The translations under genes were made by a program, and so were the position numbers. Shown here piece by piece: positions 47,222-58,579 of a stretch of 64,000 nucleotides of DNA (position 1 is the first letter of the stretch; every line of letters starts with the position of its first letter). This stretch comes from Cryptomeria japonica (lineage: Eukaryota > Streptophyta > Pinopsida > Cupressales > Cupressaceae): positions 254,807,533-254,871,532 of the forward strand of contig NC_081410.1 in the NCBI RefSeq assembly GCF_030272615.1, given 5' to 3'. The notes beneath the pieces were generated by a model, which made no database searches, had not been told where the DNA came from, and was given only the letters and a program-made list of their open reading frames with translations.

Positions 47222-49805
47222 TCAAGCATAGTCTCCTTTATGGAATTCTTCAAATTTCTGCAAGACATTCTTCATTTGAACTCCATCAGGTCCCTGGGTA
47301 TGACTGGTGATTATCTTAACCCGTATGATGAAATCCTCCAAGTCAGTGCAATACTTCTTATGTTTCTTCAAAAGTGAATCTAGAAAATATAAGATTATTT
47401 CAAGGTCAACTAATCTATCAATTGAGGATAAAGATTAATCATTTCTACCAGTTTTAGCAGTCATGAGCAAGCTAAATTCTTTGATGACCTCATCAACATC
47501 AATAAATGTTTCATTTTCATAAAGAAAAGAACATGGAATTTTAGAGATCTTATCAATAATTTCTTTCTTCTTGTCAGCACATTCTTTCTAGGCTTTCCTC
47601 ATGTCCTTGACTAGGTGCTCTACAATGTTCATTTGATGTTCCAACACCTCTCGTTTCTCAACATACATGTTCTATGAAGGAATAACATTGTTACGTATGA
47701 GATCATTTGGATCAACGTCTTCAAGTTTTAGCCATGCTTCAAAGTCCTCCTCTTGTGATTCAAGTTCTTGGGAGAAAACCTCTATGGTGTTATCCACTTC
47801 TTTCCTTATAGCATCAAAGTTATTAAAAATGATGAAACTTGAACTTAAGAGCCATGTACCTTGGCTTAGCATCATGTCCATCAATTCTCCTATGGCTCTA
47901 TTCTATAACGCTGCTTGTTCCGCTCTTTTCACAACTTGTTCATCTAGTGATGAAGTCACTAGTTTGATAGCTTCTAAGGACTTGGTTACTTTGATGAGTA
48001 TAATGGCAAGCTGCTCAATTCATGCTTTGTATTGATACTTTTTAGCCTTATCCTCATCATATCTGAATATTAGAGCCTCTAGAGTTGACTGAGCATCTTG
48101 TACAATAGAATCATGAGTTTTCTTTCCCAGCTCAATAGACTATGGATTACAGAGTCTGATTCCTAGATTTGATCTATATCTTTATCAGGAGGAGGAATAA
48201 CAACCTTTTCATACTTATGGTTTGCTTTATTCACCTTTACCCTTGACAAGGTTTTAGCTTTCTTGGTAGTCTTGGGTTTGATGGGAACAAGTTGTCTAAA
48301 ATCAAAATCTTCAAGAGACATCACTTGCTTGTTTCTTTTGGGAGCATTGAAAAATAGCCATGGTGACAAAGTTTAATCATCATCATCACCTGCCACTACA
48401 TCTTGGGAGGGATTGACTGAATCTTGAACAATGGTAGTTAAAATAGAAGATGCCATAGTGACAACATTGGTAGGATTTTTAAGGGATGACTCATTAGACC
48501 TAGGAACAGTTTCTATCATAAAGTTGTCAAAATCATCCGACATGGTGGCAGACACCTTAGACAATGTGGTAAAAGCAGAGAAAACATTCTCAATGTTGTC
48601 ATGGGGAGTATCTAGGGTAGATTCACTAGCATTGGTAGAGAAAACATGGACCACATTGCTAGGAGAAATACAAGTGACCATAGGGGGCTCTAACTCAGAA
48701 GTAGAAAGAGGGACTTGCACCATGGATGAAGAAAGGAACATGGGGGGTAAGGACTTAGCTACTGGTGGTAGTCCTTCTTCATCATATTATTCTTGTTCTT
48801 GATCACCTTCCTGATCATCTCCCAACTGGTCAACATCAATAGGTTCCTCATTAGGGTGCTCACCTTCCAATTTTTCACGTGGTGCTTCAGAATCCTATGT
48901 CTCATTAACATTAAAGGTCGATGGTTCTCCTTGGGCTTTTCATTTCTTGGTCCCAATTATGAAATTTAATTTGGGAGCCTTTGTAGGAATGGATGGATCC
49001 TATTTGTTCTTGGTTCTGATTTCCTATCTCCTTTTAAAAGGTATAGTTGCATCATCATCAGAGCAAGATGAGAAGGGTTTCAATTGAATTCCCTTTCTTA
49101 AAAGCCACATATTTGTATTCGCGAGAATACTTTGAAACCTACCTTTGATTGAAGTCAACTCCTTCTGCAACCATTGAATGTGAGGCAAAGGAGTTGATGA
49201 AATCTTCTTTTCATCATAGGTAAGGTCCAAAATATTACCATCTTCTTCCAGATCATCTGGAATGTCAGCGAGGTTGAACTCCCAAATTTTATCAGCTGTC
49301 GATTGAAAATAATCAAGTTTTCTGATGTCATGCTCTATTCTAAAATCAACCCAAACATCTTCAATACGATGAACATGAATATAATATTTTTTCAACTTAT
49401 TTTTCATTCCCTTGTAGTCAAAGTCTTTTCTTTGCTTGAAGAGCCTCATGGTCTTGAGCAGACATAGGGAAAGTCACAACCAAATGGATACCACTGTTGA
49501 TGATTGATTCCATTTTGTAATAGAAAGTTGGCTTTTCCACCCTTTTTATAAACTTAGCGAGGTCAACATGATCTATCTCTGTGTCCCTTATATACTTTAT
49601 ATTTGATGAAATTGAAGGAGGGAATACCAGATGTGGCTCTTGCTTCTTGAACTTCATTACCTTTGCTTGGAGAAGCCTCTATCATTTGCATAATAATAAC
49701 AATGTGAGAGGAGAAATCATTAGTGTTGCAAAAGTGCAATTGATCAATCATTTTTTTCATTTTGAATTGAACAATCTACTGAAAATGATGCATGTTTGAG
49801 GCCAT
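47222..49805 (-). pseudogene. Long decayed ORF of unknown function, probably element-encoded
   Basis: On the minus strand, ATG at 49803-49805 opens a reading of about 860 codons. It can be followed to a TGA at 47222 through several stops and frameshifts (near 49640, 49440, 49020 and 48370). The N-terminal third looks globular (HRIEDVWVDFRIEHDIRKLD, YFQSTADKIWEFNLADIPDD). The middle is acidic and Ser/Thr/Pro-rich. The last third is probably helical (KKHKKYCTDLEDFIIRV). I recognise no family. Length, layout and decay resemble the extra ORF at 18139-21642, but I see no convincing residue-level homology. The hairpin array lies immediately upstream in its own orientation. A decayed host gene is the alternative. 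Confidence 0.5.
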
Positions 49806-49845
49806 TAGGGTTTCCAAAAATCCACTTTGTGTCTTGATAGTTCAG

Positions 49846-50544
49846 TGGTAAATTAGGCCTATGAACCCCATTTACGTGTGGGCAATAGGTGTAATTCAGG
49901 TTCATAACCCCAAATTACAATTTGGGAAATGCTAAAATAGGTGTAAGTTAGATTTATAAATCCGAATTACACTTATTGGTCAAAAAAAAAAAAAAAACAG
50001 GTGCAATTTACAACTAAGAAGGAAGGACAAAGTGTAAGGCGGGTTCATATCTCTGCCATACACTGGAGGACGCAAAGTCTCAACACAAGGTGTAAGGTTG
50101 GTTTACAAACCTACCATACACTTGGGAAAAACAACTCAACAAATTTAGTGTAGGGTGGGTTTGTAAACCTGCCATACACCTTGGATGGCATATGATTCTT
50201 TGGTTCTTAGCGAGGCCATAGACCCTCCATGCACCAAGATTTGGTGCATGGTGGGCCTACGAAACTACCAAACACCGCATTTAAAAGAGAAATGATGCAC
50301 ATAAAATGTGGAGTGCAGGTTTATCAACCCACATTCCACCAAAGTTTGGGAAAAACAAACAAAATGGTGTAAGGTGGGGTCACACACCCACCATGCACCA
50401 CTACAATACGTGGTGTATGATGGGCCTACAACCCCACCCACACCATGTAATAGAGGCAAGATAAAATGATGGAATGCGGGCCATTGGACCCAAAATCCAC
50501 CAGACCTTGGTGGAGTTCGAGTCCATGGACCTGCATTTCACCAA
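49846..50544. repeat. Array of about 12 imperfect hairpins, left block
   Basis: Each unit of about 36 bp is an imperfect palindrome. The left arm is like GGTGTAAGKTGGGTTTA and the right arm like AAACCYRCCATACACC. Units start near 49846, 49889, 49940, 50032, 50090, 50147, 50243, 50307, 50365, 50411, 50470 and 50508. Spacing is often 58 bp, with others near 39, 46 and 64. In the unit at 50090 the arms pair at 13 of 15 positions. The array is not a simple tandem repeat, because the spacers are largely unrelated. Confidence 0.85.
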
Positions 50545-50708
50545 AACTCGAGGGTGGTTAAAGTAATGTGAAATCATACATTGACAATCATAGAGTGTTT
50601 CTTGGATTCATTGACTCAAGAAACACCACAAACATGGTATTGTTTGGGCCAATGAGTCATGTAACACCATGAAGGGATAATGCATGAATCAACACAATGC
50701 ATACAATG

Positions 50709-50713
50709 ATAAT
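50709..50713. repeat. Target site duplication, left copy (element C)
   Basis: ATAAT, repeated exactly at 58575-58579. Confidence 0.9.
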
Positions 50714-51603
50714 TGTAAAGCGGAAAATCGCGATCGAACCCTAGTTGCTCTCCCCTCTTCCAACTCCGAGGAGAGAGAAGGGAGGTTACTCTAGGGTTGA
50801 TGGTTTTCACTTAGGGGAGAGACTTTACATTCAAAACAAGGGGTTGAAACCCACAAGATCCAATCCCACACAATGCAAGATTGGATGCTAAATGAGTTTC
50901 AAGGGTTATGACAGCAAGACTACCCTCTTTTGTAAAGAATGTGCATAGAAGAATTAAGCTAGGAATGCATGCAAAGTAGGAAAGATTCGCTTATAAACTG
51001 AGTTAGGGATATAGGATGAAGCTGTGGACCTGGAATTAGCAGTAAAATGTCGATACGGCGCTGTCCTACAAATTTGAGCAAAAGTTGACGGGACGATGGT
51101 GCCCGGCGTGCACACGGTCCTCCGAAAAATCCGCGAAATGAAGGGGGATCTGTTCATCTCTGCACAAGGATTCCAGATCTTCAATTTCAGCCGCGTACCT
51201 GCAACCTACACACAGAAAAGTGAAGATGATTGGGGGGTTAGGGATTAGGGGTTTGCCCTTAGGTCAAACCCCGGTTTTGGAATTAACCAAGAAATGAGAA
51301 ATGCTTGTAAATGTAATGTAAAACAAGTACTAATACCTTGTTGTAAGGATGTTTGTATCCTTATGTGCGAAGGTATAGATGTTGTTGTTTGTTGTATTGT
51401 TGTATGTTGTATGTTGTATGTAGCATGTAGTATGTGATCTCCTCTTCAATGGTTGAATCCTTGTCTTGAATGCAACACTTAGCCTTGAATGGAGACTTAG
51501 AATGATCAATTACTTGAAGGAATGCTTGAATGCTTGAATGCTTGAATGCTTGAGTATAGTTTCCACGCTTTTTCCCTCATATCGAATGAAAGAGGAAAAT
51601 GTA

Positions 51604-51613
51604 GTTTATATAC
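51604..51613 (-). promoter_or_regulatory. TATA box of element C 3' LTR
   Basis: The minus strand reads GTATATAAAC, conserved at 58279-58288. Confidence 0.65.
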
Positions 51614-51735
51614 TTGTCAATTAGGGCTGACAGACTGATTTTCCCGACCTTAGGCTGACCAGGAAAGATAATTTTCCAATTTGCAAACATAAGGACCCGA
51701 AGTCCAAAAGAGACCGGGCCCAAAATAGGACCCAA

Positions 51736-51855
51736 GGACCAGGGCGCTGGGCGCCATGGTCCTGGGGGACCAGGGCGCTGGGCGCCCTGGTCCTGAAGGA
51801 CCAGGGCACTGGGCGCTCTGGTCCTGAAGGACCAGGGTGCTGGGCGCTCTGGTCC
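51736..51855. repeat. Four 27-bp palindromes at exact 31-bp period, only in this LTR
   Basis: Copies lie at 51736-51762, 51767-51793, 51798-51824 and 51829-51855. The copy at 51767 has perfect arms GGACCAGGGCGC and GCGCCCTGGTCC around TGG. The others have one to four mismatched pairs. The block is very GC-rich. It lies upstream of the TATA box in element orientation and is absent from the partner LTR. Confidence 0.92.
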
Positions 51856-52027
51856 CACCTCCCGGGACAGCAGGGTGCAAAGGAGGTTCAGGCCAGGGTG
51901 CAAGAAAATGCAGTTTTCAGTGTCATAATCAAGTTTTGGGGTCTCCATTCAGGTTGCGTGTTGCGTCGCCATCGTGAAGACCCAAATGCGGTCGAAATTG
52001 CAAGTGTCGCAATTTTAGGATGCTACA

Positions 52028-52043
52028 TTTAGCCCCCACTTTA
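52028..52043 (-). other. Polypurine tract of element C
   Basis: On the minus strand AAAGTGGGGGCTAAA directly precedes the 3' LTR. Confidence 0.85.
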
Positions 52044-52081
52044 GCGGGAGTATAGGCGTATGCTCATACTTCCGGTAAAGT
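52038..52081. repeat. Stem-loop overlapping the purine tract of C
   Basis: ACTTTAGCGGGAGTAT and ATACTTCCGGTAAAGT pair at 14 of 16 positions around a 12-base loop. Confidence 0.75.
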
Positions 52082-52779
52082 ACAAGGAAACAACTTTGAA
52101 AGACTTTCACCACGTCAAGGAGGCAAGATACACCAAGCCCCCAGTGGACTAAGGATCTTACGACTTCGATTGACAAAGTAAAAGGGAAGATCACGAGGGA
52201 GAACCATGACTGTCAGTAGTAAGGTTCCCTCACTATGAGTCATGCAAGAAAGATATAAAAAATTTTCAAGGCAAAGCTAAATTTGTCAAGAAATTTTCAA
52301 GTATCTTGAAAAGATATGAACGGGATGTATGCCCCCCTACGTTAAAGCGATCGTACACGCCTCACCGGGGGTGATTGCTTTAAGGTAGTGATACATATAA
52401 GAAAATGAGAAAGGGAAAGGAGCACATTATCACAAGGATTTAGCCCCCAAGTGGGAGATAAGCCCAAGGATAATAGACACAAAACACAAAGCACGAGGTG
52501 ACTTCACTTTCCTTGGGGTCAGTATGCTGTATGATAATTCATGTATATATATCATATGTATGTATGCATAATTGTTCTTCATTCCCCAATCAAGGAAGGT
52601 CACCTAGAAGAAGGGAACACATGTGTCTTTTGAGTCAACATGAGAGAGACCAAAAGAGATCTCAATGCTTTGCATCGTCCTCAAGTAAACAACACCAAGG
52701 ACAACAAATAGAAGAATGAGAATAACATATAGAAGAAGTAACACAAGAGAGGAGGAGAGAATCTGCTATGCTAATGTAA

Positions 52780-55700
52780 CTAGTCTAGCATGTCATCTAC
52801 CCCCCGATCTTGTTGATCAATGTTTCGGGAAGGTAGGGAACACACTAGAGGAGGAACATTCAACACAACAGATGGAGCTATCACAAGATCCAAACAAGGG
52901 CTATGTTCATGTTCCAAGCCACGTTGTTCTTGTCTAGGAGCTAGGATAAGTGCTTTAGAAAATTCATTAGATAAATGGTTATCAATATCAACAAGTTCAT
53001 ATTCACTATCATAATGAACAGGAGTAACATTTGCATCATGAATAAAATTTTCATCTATATCATCATCAAGATTTATGAAAATAGGATCTTTAACTCACAC
53101 AGGATCAAGACCATCATGCATCTTATGTTTAGGAGATTTCAGCTCAATCGTCGGCTGAGGAGAAAATGGAATAATGCTTGTTGAAGGTGTTTTTGGGGAT
53201 TGCAAAGTTTGAGAAGAAGCTGCCTGAGCTCTAAGATGACGCTTTCGTCGGCGTTCACATGCAGAACGATTTCGTCTAGTCTTAGTAGGAAGTGGAGAAG
53301 ATTGAGGAGGAGGAATGTTCTCAACCTTATCACTTGGGTATTTAGGTTGTGGTCTCTTAGGCTGGATAATAGGAGAAGAAGAAGGTCTCTTCTCTCTATA
53401 AAAAGAAGGAGGAGGGACTGCTCCATATAAAGGAGGAATTTTTGGTTTAGGAAGGAGACCAAGTCCATCATGACGAGGAGGGATAGGTCTACTTTTAGGA
53501 AGTTTATTAGATATAGACATAGTCACATCCATAGGGATGGGTTGGGAATCTTCTTGAGGAAAGACATTAGTTTTATCTTTCAAAGGAAGAACTTCCTTCT
53601 CAAGAACGATAGAAATATCAAGTTTGGGTGTTCTAGGTTCACTTAAAGATAGGATCATATCTGTTTTCCATTTTTGATAAGATTTGAAAAGATGATCACT
53701 TCGCGGAGGAAGAGATTGGAATTGTTTAGGCCAAAAGTAATCAATAGGAACGCTAGAAGTTCTTTCAGCTGGTTTAAAGAGACTATGATTGACAGTAACA
53801 ACTTCACCATTATGGGGAAATTTCAAACACTTATGAATAGGAGAAGCAATAGCTTTCATGGAAGATAGCCAAGGATAGCCAAGCTTCACACGAAATTGTT
53901 CGGAAGATGGAATAATAGCAAAGTTCACATCAAGGGATTTGTTATGGACCTCAATAGGCAATGTAATAGAACCAATTGTAGGAGAAGAAAATGCATCAAA
54001 TAGTTTCACAATCACATTTGTTTTGTCATATATCACTTGATTCAATTGCAAAGTAAAAAGAAATTCTTCAGTAATAACATTAACCATGCACGAAGGATCA
54101 ATAAGCACTCCACGGCAAGGTGTATTCTTGACTTTTGCAACTATGTATAAAGGACCATCAGGTGCCCTAATGGTTTCACTGGAATCAAATGTGATGGAAG
54201 GTTCTTTAGGGTTTTCTTGCTGCTCTACAAAGTTAATCACATTCGGAGTCATAGACACAAGACCATCAGATGAAAGAGAGGAATCATTAGTCTCAATCGC
54301 ATTAGAGGTATGAGAAGGTAATGGATCAGTGAAAAATTGAAGATTTTGATTAGGAGGAGCTACAGATGTATTGCCTTTATCATTCACTCCAAAAACAGAA
54401 ATAGTATTATTATCAATCAAATCTTGAATTTTACCCTTTAAAGAAAAACATTTTTCAGTATCATGCCCAAGCTGACGATGAAATTGACAAAAAGCTTTGT
54501 TATTAAAATAAGGTGAAGTAATCTTTGCAGGATCAATTTGCCTTATAGGAGGAAGAGTAAGCACATTTTGTTGCAATAACTTATTCATAATACTATGCAA
54601 TGATTCATTCAAAGGAGTATACTTTCTTTCTTTCTTGAAAAATTTAGAAATAGGAGGCACACCTGATGCTGCATTCACATTGTTGTTGATGATGTTTTCA
54701 TTGAATTTGATGGAATCTCTGTTCGGTTTAAACTTCCCAAATGGTTGTTGACTGCTATCACCCTTATCACTCGGAGCCATAGGATGTGATTGTTCCATTT
54801 GACTCACAGTCAGTTGATAATTGTGAAGAGTTGCACACAACTATTGGAAAGAAGTAAACTAAGAAAACAGAAGTTTGTCTCGAATATCTTTTTGTAAATT
54901 AGAAATAAAGATTATTTGAATATCATTGTCAGGCACTGGAAAAGAAATTTGAGCATACAAATGCTTATATCTACCAATGAAATCAGTCACTTTTTCTTTA
55001 ACACCTTGTTTACAATGCATTAAATCAATCAAAGTAACTTTAGGACTTATATTGTTTTGAAATTGTTGAATGAAAGCATTTGCAAGTTGTTCGAAAGAAG
55101 TAATAGAATAAGAAGGCAATGAGCAATACCATTGTAGGGCTTTGTCTCTTAATGTTCTAGTAAACAATTTTGCAAGCAACCTTTGGTCATAAGCAAAATC
55201 AGTACATATTGTTTGAAAGGTCTTAACATGTGTTAGAGGATCACCCTTACCATTATAAAGCTCCAAATGTGGAATTTCAACATGTTTAGGAGGAATAGCT
55301 CGAACAATGTCAAGAGAAAGTGGGCTCGCAACATCAAATGTGGGCACACTAAACTTAGATTGATTCATAGAGGCAATTTGTTGCTGTAAAGAAGAGACAG
55401 TTTGTGCAAGATTGTTAATGGTCGCTTCAGTCGAAGAGTTCATATTAGATGTGTTAGATTGAGATGGAGGTGTTATGTTATTGAAAGAAGGTAAAGAGTA
55501 AGGTGGTGGGACCCTATGATAATTAGTCATAGGAGATGATTGGACAGGAGGAACACTACAAGGAGGAATGGAATGATTGAATGAATTGCCCCCTTGCGTC
55601 ATGTTCATTTGTGGAGATATAATAGGGACACTTATTGAAGGAGTGAATGAAGAAATCGGATTAAATGAAGGAAGAGGGTTAATTGAAGAGGAAGGATTGC

Positions 55701-56223
55701 CCCCATGACTGGTGATCATAGGAGGAATGTCTTGTGTTGAAGTAGCCATTATGTTTGATGTAAAGGTAGGTATGCTAGCAATAGAAGTCATCAAAGGAAT
55801 AGAATGATTGACTTGAGTAGGAGGTTGTGTATAACCCAAATTTTCAGCACAATTCTTCATAGGCATCACATTCGAATCCACAATGTGTGCAATACTACGC
55901 AAAATATCAATTCCATTCTTATCACTTTGAAGCATACGTTTTAGGCCCTCAATTAAAGGAAGAGCTTGACTATCAGGGTATTCTTGAGACATCCATTGTC
56001 GAAAATCGTCAAATTGGTTATCCAATTTTGAAAGTTGTTCTACAGAAACCTCATGGAGAGCTTCTTCATCATTAGGAGGATTAGAGGAATTACCCATGTC
56101 CTCGTTAAAAAGGCTATTCAAATTAGGTTCCATCTCCTCGGTAATTAAACCTCGGAAAGACTTAATTCTACGGCTTCGTCTAACGGGAATAGTGTAAGTA
56201 GGGCTTATTGTTGTAAAACTCAT
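52780..56223 (-). pseudogene. gag and protease-like ORF of element C, three stops, no frameshift
   Basis: ATG at 56221-56223 opens 1148 codons in a single frame ending with TAG at 52780. Only three internal stops occur: TAG at 54859-54861, TAG at 54841-54843 and TGA near 53095. The N-terminus is basic (PVRRSRRIKSFRG), followed by a Pro/Ser/Asn-rich region. The gag core is near 55300-54900 (HLELYNGKGDPLTHVKTF, DKALQWYCSLP). A zinc motif near 54480 reads CQFHRQLGHDTEKC. A protease-like fold follows (RGVLIDPSCMVNVITEEFL, then VKLGYPWLSSM) with PSC in place of the usual residues after Asp, so activity is doubtful. The C-terminus is Pro/Arg-rich then acidic. No RT follows. It is otherwise well preserved. 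Confidence 0.88.
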
Positions 56224-56265
56224 GCACTAGAGAGGGAGAGAAAATTTTGATTTTAGAGGTAGCAA

Positions 56266-56420
56266 GTTTCAGTAAAATCAGCCAATCTTCTGGATTTAAG
56301 CTGTTAAATACAATCAGGACAATCTCTCGAAATTTCAGAAAAAATGTCAGGGACCGTGGCGCTTCGGAGTGCACACGGTCTCGGCAACTTTTTTCGAAAT
56401 TTGTAGGGATGAAAGTTATG
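56266..56420 (-). repeat. Leader segment, copy 1 (GTGCACAC core)
   Basis: In plus orientation it reads AAAATCAGCCAA, then TTTCAGAAAAAATGTC, then GACCGTGGCGCTTCGGAGTG with CACACGGTC following. It matches 56890-57050 over most of its length. Confidence 0.8.
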
Positions 56421-56889
56421 ATGATTTTAGAGCTAATCTGAAAAAATTGAGTGGTTTTACAATCTGTAGATAGGCCAAATTAAAGTTGCAATCTCGAAAT
56501 TGAACCCTACCAAGATTGTCGAAAAATGCAAAAATTTGAATTTTGAAAAAGAGAGGGAAACTAAAATTTTGAATTTTATGATTTTAGAGGGAATGTCAAG
56601 AGCAATGCAAATTTTGAAATTTAAAAATTGACTCAATTTCACACAGAATTCAATTTTGAAAGCGGAAATCAAAGTTGTTGTAATTAAGCACTTAATTTCA
56701 AAAGTCACAAATTGTAAGAATTTGAATAAAGCACTAAAATTTTGAATGAATGCAAACACACTTTTCAGATTTAGGACAGTAAAAACACAATTTTGACACA
56801 AAATTTCAGTTTCAATGATTTTTGAATGATTAGAAGCGTTAATCCAAGCAATCCCTAGACCAACTTTGACTTTAATTTTGAAAGTGTTA

Positions 56890-57050
56890 TAATTGATAAA
56901 ATCAGCCAAAATTCTAGATTTTAGCAGGAAAATACAGTAAGATCTAGCTCCCAAAATTTCAGAAAAAATGTTGGGGACGATGGCGCTCGGAGTGCACACG
57001 GTCCTCGGAACTTTTTTCCAAATTTTCAGGGATGAAAGATATTGTGATTT
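56890..57050 (-). repeat. Leader segment, copy 2 (GTGCACAC core)
   Basis: Same order of blocks as copy 1, with core GACGATGGCGCTCGGAGTGC. The core also occurs in both LTRs near 51092-51122 and 57767-57797. Confidence 0.8.
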
Positions 57051-57368
57051 TATTGCGGAATCCAAAGTTATAGCTGATTTGGAGATGTTTTGATCAGTGA
57101 AATTGTCGAACAAAGGTTGAATCAAGAGGGTTTTGACACTTAACCACTTAATTTTCAAAATCAAAGCACAAATATGAATTGATAATTTGTAATAGAAGGG
57201 CAGATCTAAAACAAGCATCAACAATTAAACATTTCACAAGTTTAATTACTAAAAAGAAAATTTAGGGTTTTTATGCAATTAACCTCTAAAATTTTGCAAA
57301 AGATCAACATGGAAATGTAATCAAGGAATCCAATTTTTAGATCTAACCATGAATAATCAGAAAGGATG

Positions 57369-57386
57369 TTCACATCGGGTTCACCA
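57369..57386 (-). other. Primer binding site of element C
   Basis: The minus strand reads TGGTGAACCCGATGTGAA three bases after the 5' LTR. It begins with the expected TGG. The tRNA is not assigned. Confidence 0.75.
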
Positions 57387-57389
57387 AAA

Positions 57390-58574
57390 TGTAAAGCGGA
57401 AAATCGCGATCGAACCCTAGTTGCTCTCCCCTCTTCCAACTATGAGGAGAGAGAAGGGAGGTTACTCTAGGGTTGATGGTTTTCACTTAGGGGAGAGACT
57501 TTACATTCAAAAGAGGGGTTGAAACCCACAAGATCCAATCCCACGCAATGCAAGATTGGATGCTAAATGAGTTTCAAGGGTTATGACAGCAAGGCTACCC
57601 TCTTTTGTAAAGAATGTGCATAGAAGAATTAAGCTAGGAATGCATGCAAAGTAGGAAAGATTCGCTTATAAACTGAGTTAGGGATATAGGATGAAGCTGC
57701 GGACCTGGAATTAGCAGTAAAATGTTGATACGGTGCTGTCCTGCAAATTTGAGCAAAAGTTGACGGGACGATGGCGCCCGACGTGCACACGGTCCTCCGA
57801 AAAATCCGCAAAACGAAGGGGGATCTGTTCGTCTCTGCACAAGGATTCCAGATCCTCAATTTCAGCCACGTACCTACAACCTACACACAGAAAAGCGAAG
57901 ACGATTGGGGGGTTAGGGATTAGGGGTTTGCCCTTAGGTCAAACCCCGGTTTTGGAATTAACCAAGAAATGAGAAATGCTTGTAAATGTAATGTAAAACA
58001 AGTACTAATACCTTGTTGTAAGGATGTTTGTATCCTTATGTGCGAAGGTATAGATGTTGTTGTTTGTTGTATTGTTGTATGTTGTATGTTGTATGTAGCA
58101 TGTAGTATGTGATCTCCTCTTCAATGGTTGAATCCTTGTCTTGAATGCAACACTTAGCCTTGAATGGAGACTTAGAATGATCAATTACTTGAAGGAATGC
58201 TTGAATGCTTGAATGCTTGAATGCTTGAGTATAGTTTCCACGCTTTTTCCCTCATATCGAATGAAAGAGGAAAATGTAGTTTATATACTTGTCAATTAGG
58301 GCTGATAGACTGATTTTCCTGACCTTAGGCCGACCAGGAAAGATAATTTTCCAATTTGCAAACATAAGGACCCGAAGTCCAAAAGAGACCGGGCCCAAAA
58401 TAGGACCCACCTCCCGGGACAACAGGGTGCAAAGGAGGTTCAGGCCAGGGTGCAAGAAAATGCAGTTTTCAGTGTCATAATCAGGTTTCGGGGTCTCCAT
58501 TCAGGTTGCGTGTTGCGTCGCCATCGTGAAGACCCAAATGCGGTCGAAATTGCAAGTGTCACAATTTTAGGACA
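57390..58574 (-). repeat. 5' LTR of element C (right side)
   Basis: Partner of 50714-52027. It lacks the palindrome array, reading directly from GGACCCA into CCTCCC. Confidence 0.93.
58279..58288 (-). promoter_or_regulatory. TATA box of element C 5' LTR
   Basis: The minus strand reads GTATATAAAC, in the promoter position for the element. Confidence 0.65.
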
Positions 58575-58579
58575 ATAAT
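58575..58579. repeat. Target site duplication, right copy (element C)
   Basis: ATAAT, identical to 50709-50713. Confidence 0.9.

Larger units (their letters stand above)
50714..52027 (-). repeat. 3' LTR of element C (left side)
   Basis: It starts, on the minus strand, TGTAGCATCC and ends CGCTTTACA. It is 129 bp longer than its partner: 123 bp for a palindrome array, 5 bp near the start and a single-base indel, which account for the whole difference. Confidence 0.93.
52028..52779 (-). other. 3' untranslated region of element C with stem-loops
   Basis: A non-coding stretch between the ORF and LTR. Stem-loops are at 52038-52081 (16-bp arms with two mismatches, overlapping the purine tract), 52206-52245 (CATGACT with AGTCATG) and 52342-52383 (TTAAAGCGATC with GATTGCTTTAA). 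Confidence 0.65.
56224..57368 (-). other. Untranslated leader of element C
   Basis: An A/T-rich non-coding leader, rich in AATTTTGAA, containing two copies of a segment of about 150 bp around a GC-rich core that is also present in the LTRs. Confidence 0.65.
50714..58574 (-). mobile_element. Ty3-type element C, non-autonomous, minus strand
   Basis: LTRs of 1314 bp (50714-52027) and 1185 bp (57390-58574), an ATAAT duplication, a primer site next to the right LTR and a purine tract next to the left LTR show a complete element transcribed right to left. It encodes one gag plus protease-like ORF and nothing resembling RT, RNase H or integrase. This matches non-autonomous gag-bearing LTR elements. 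By eye about a dozen differences occur in the first 430 bp of the LTRs, so it appears to be the youngest insertion here. Confidence 0.92.

Noticed and set aside
47667-48802. Plus-strand frames of about 120 codons
   Set aside because: They are antisense shadows of the decayed minus-strand ORF, which reads through much further and has more protein-like composition.
49846-50544. CRISPR-like array
   Set aside because: Repeats are diverged, spacers are irregular, the genome is eukaryotic and no cas genes are present.
51577-51948. Pro/Gly/Trp-rich minus-strand frames over the GGACCAGGGCGC array
   Set aside because: They exist because the 31-bp repeat has few stops in any frame. They lie inside an LTR and differ between the two LTRs.
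53139-53471. Leu-rich frames in shifted phases of the element C ORF
   Set aside because: They overlap the 1148-codon gag-protease frame in other phases and are shadows.
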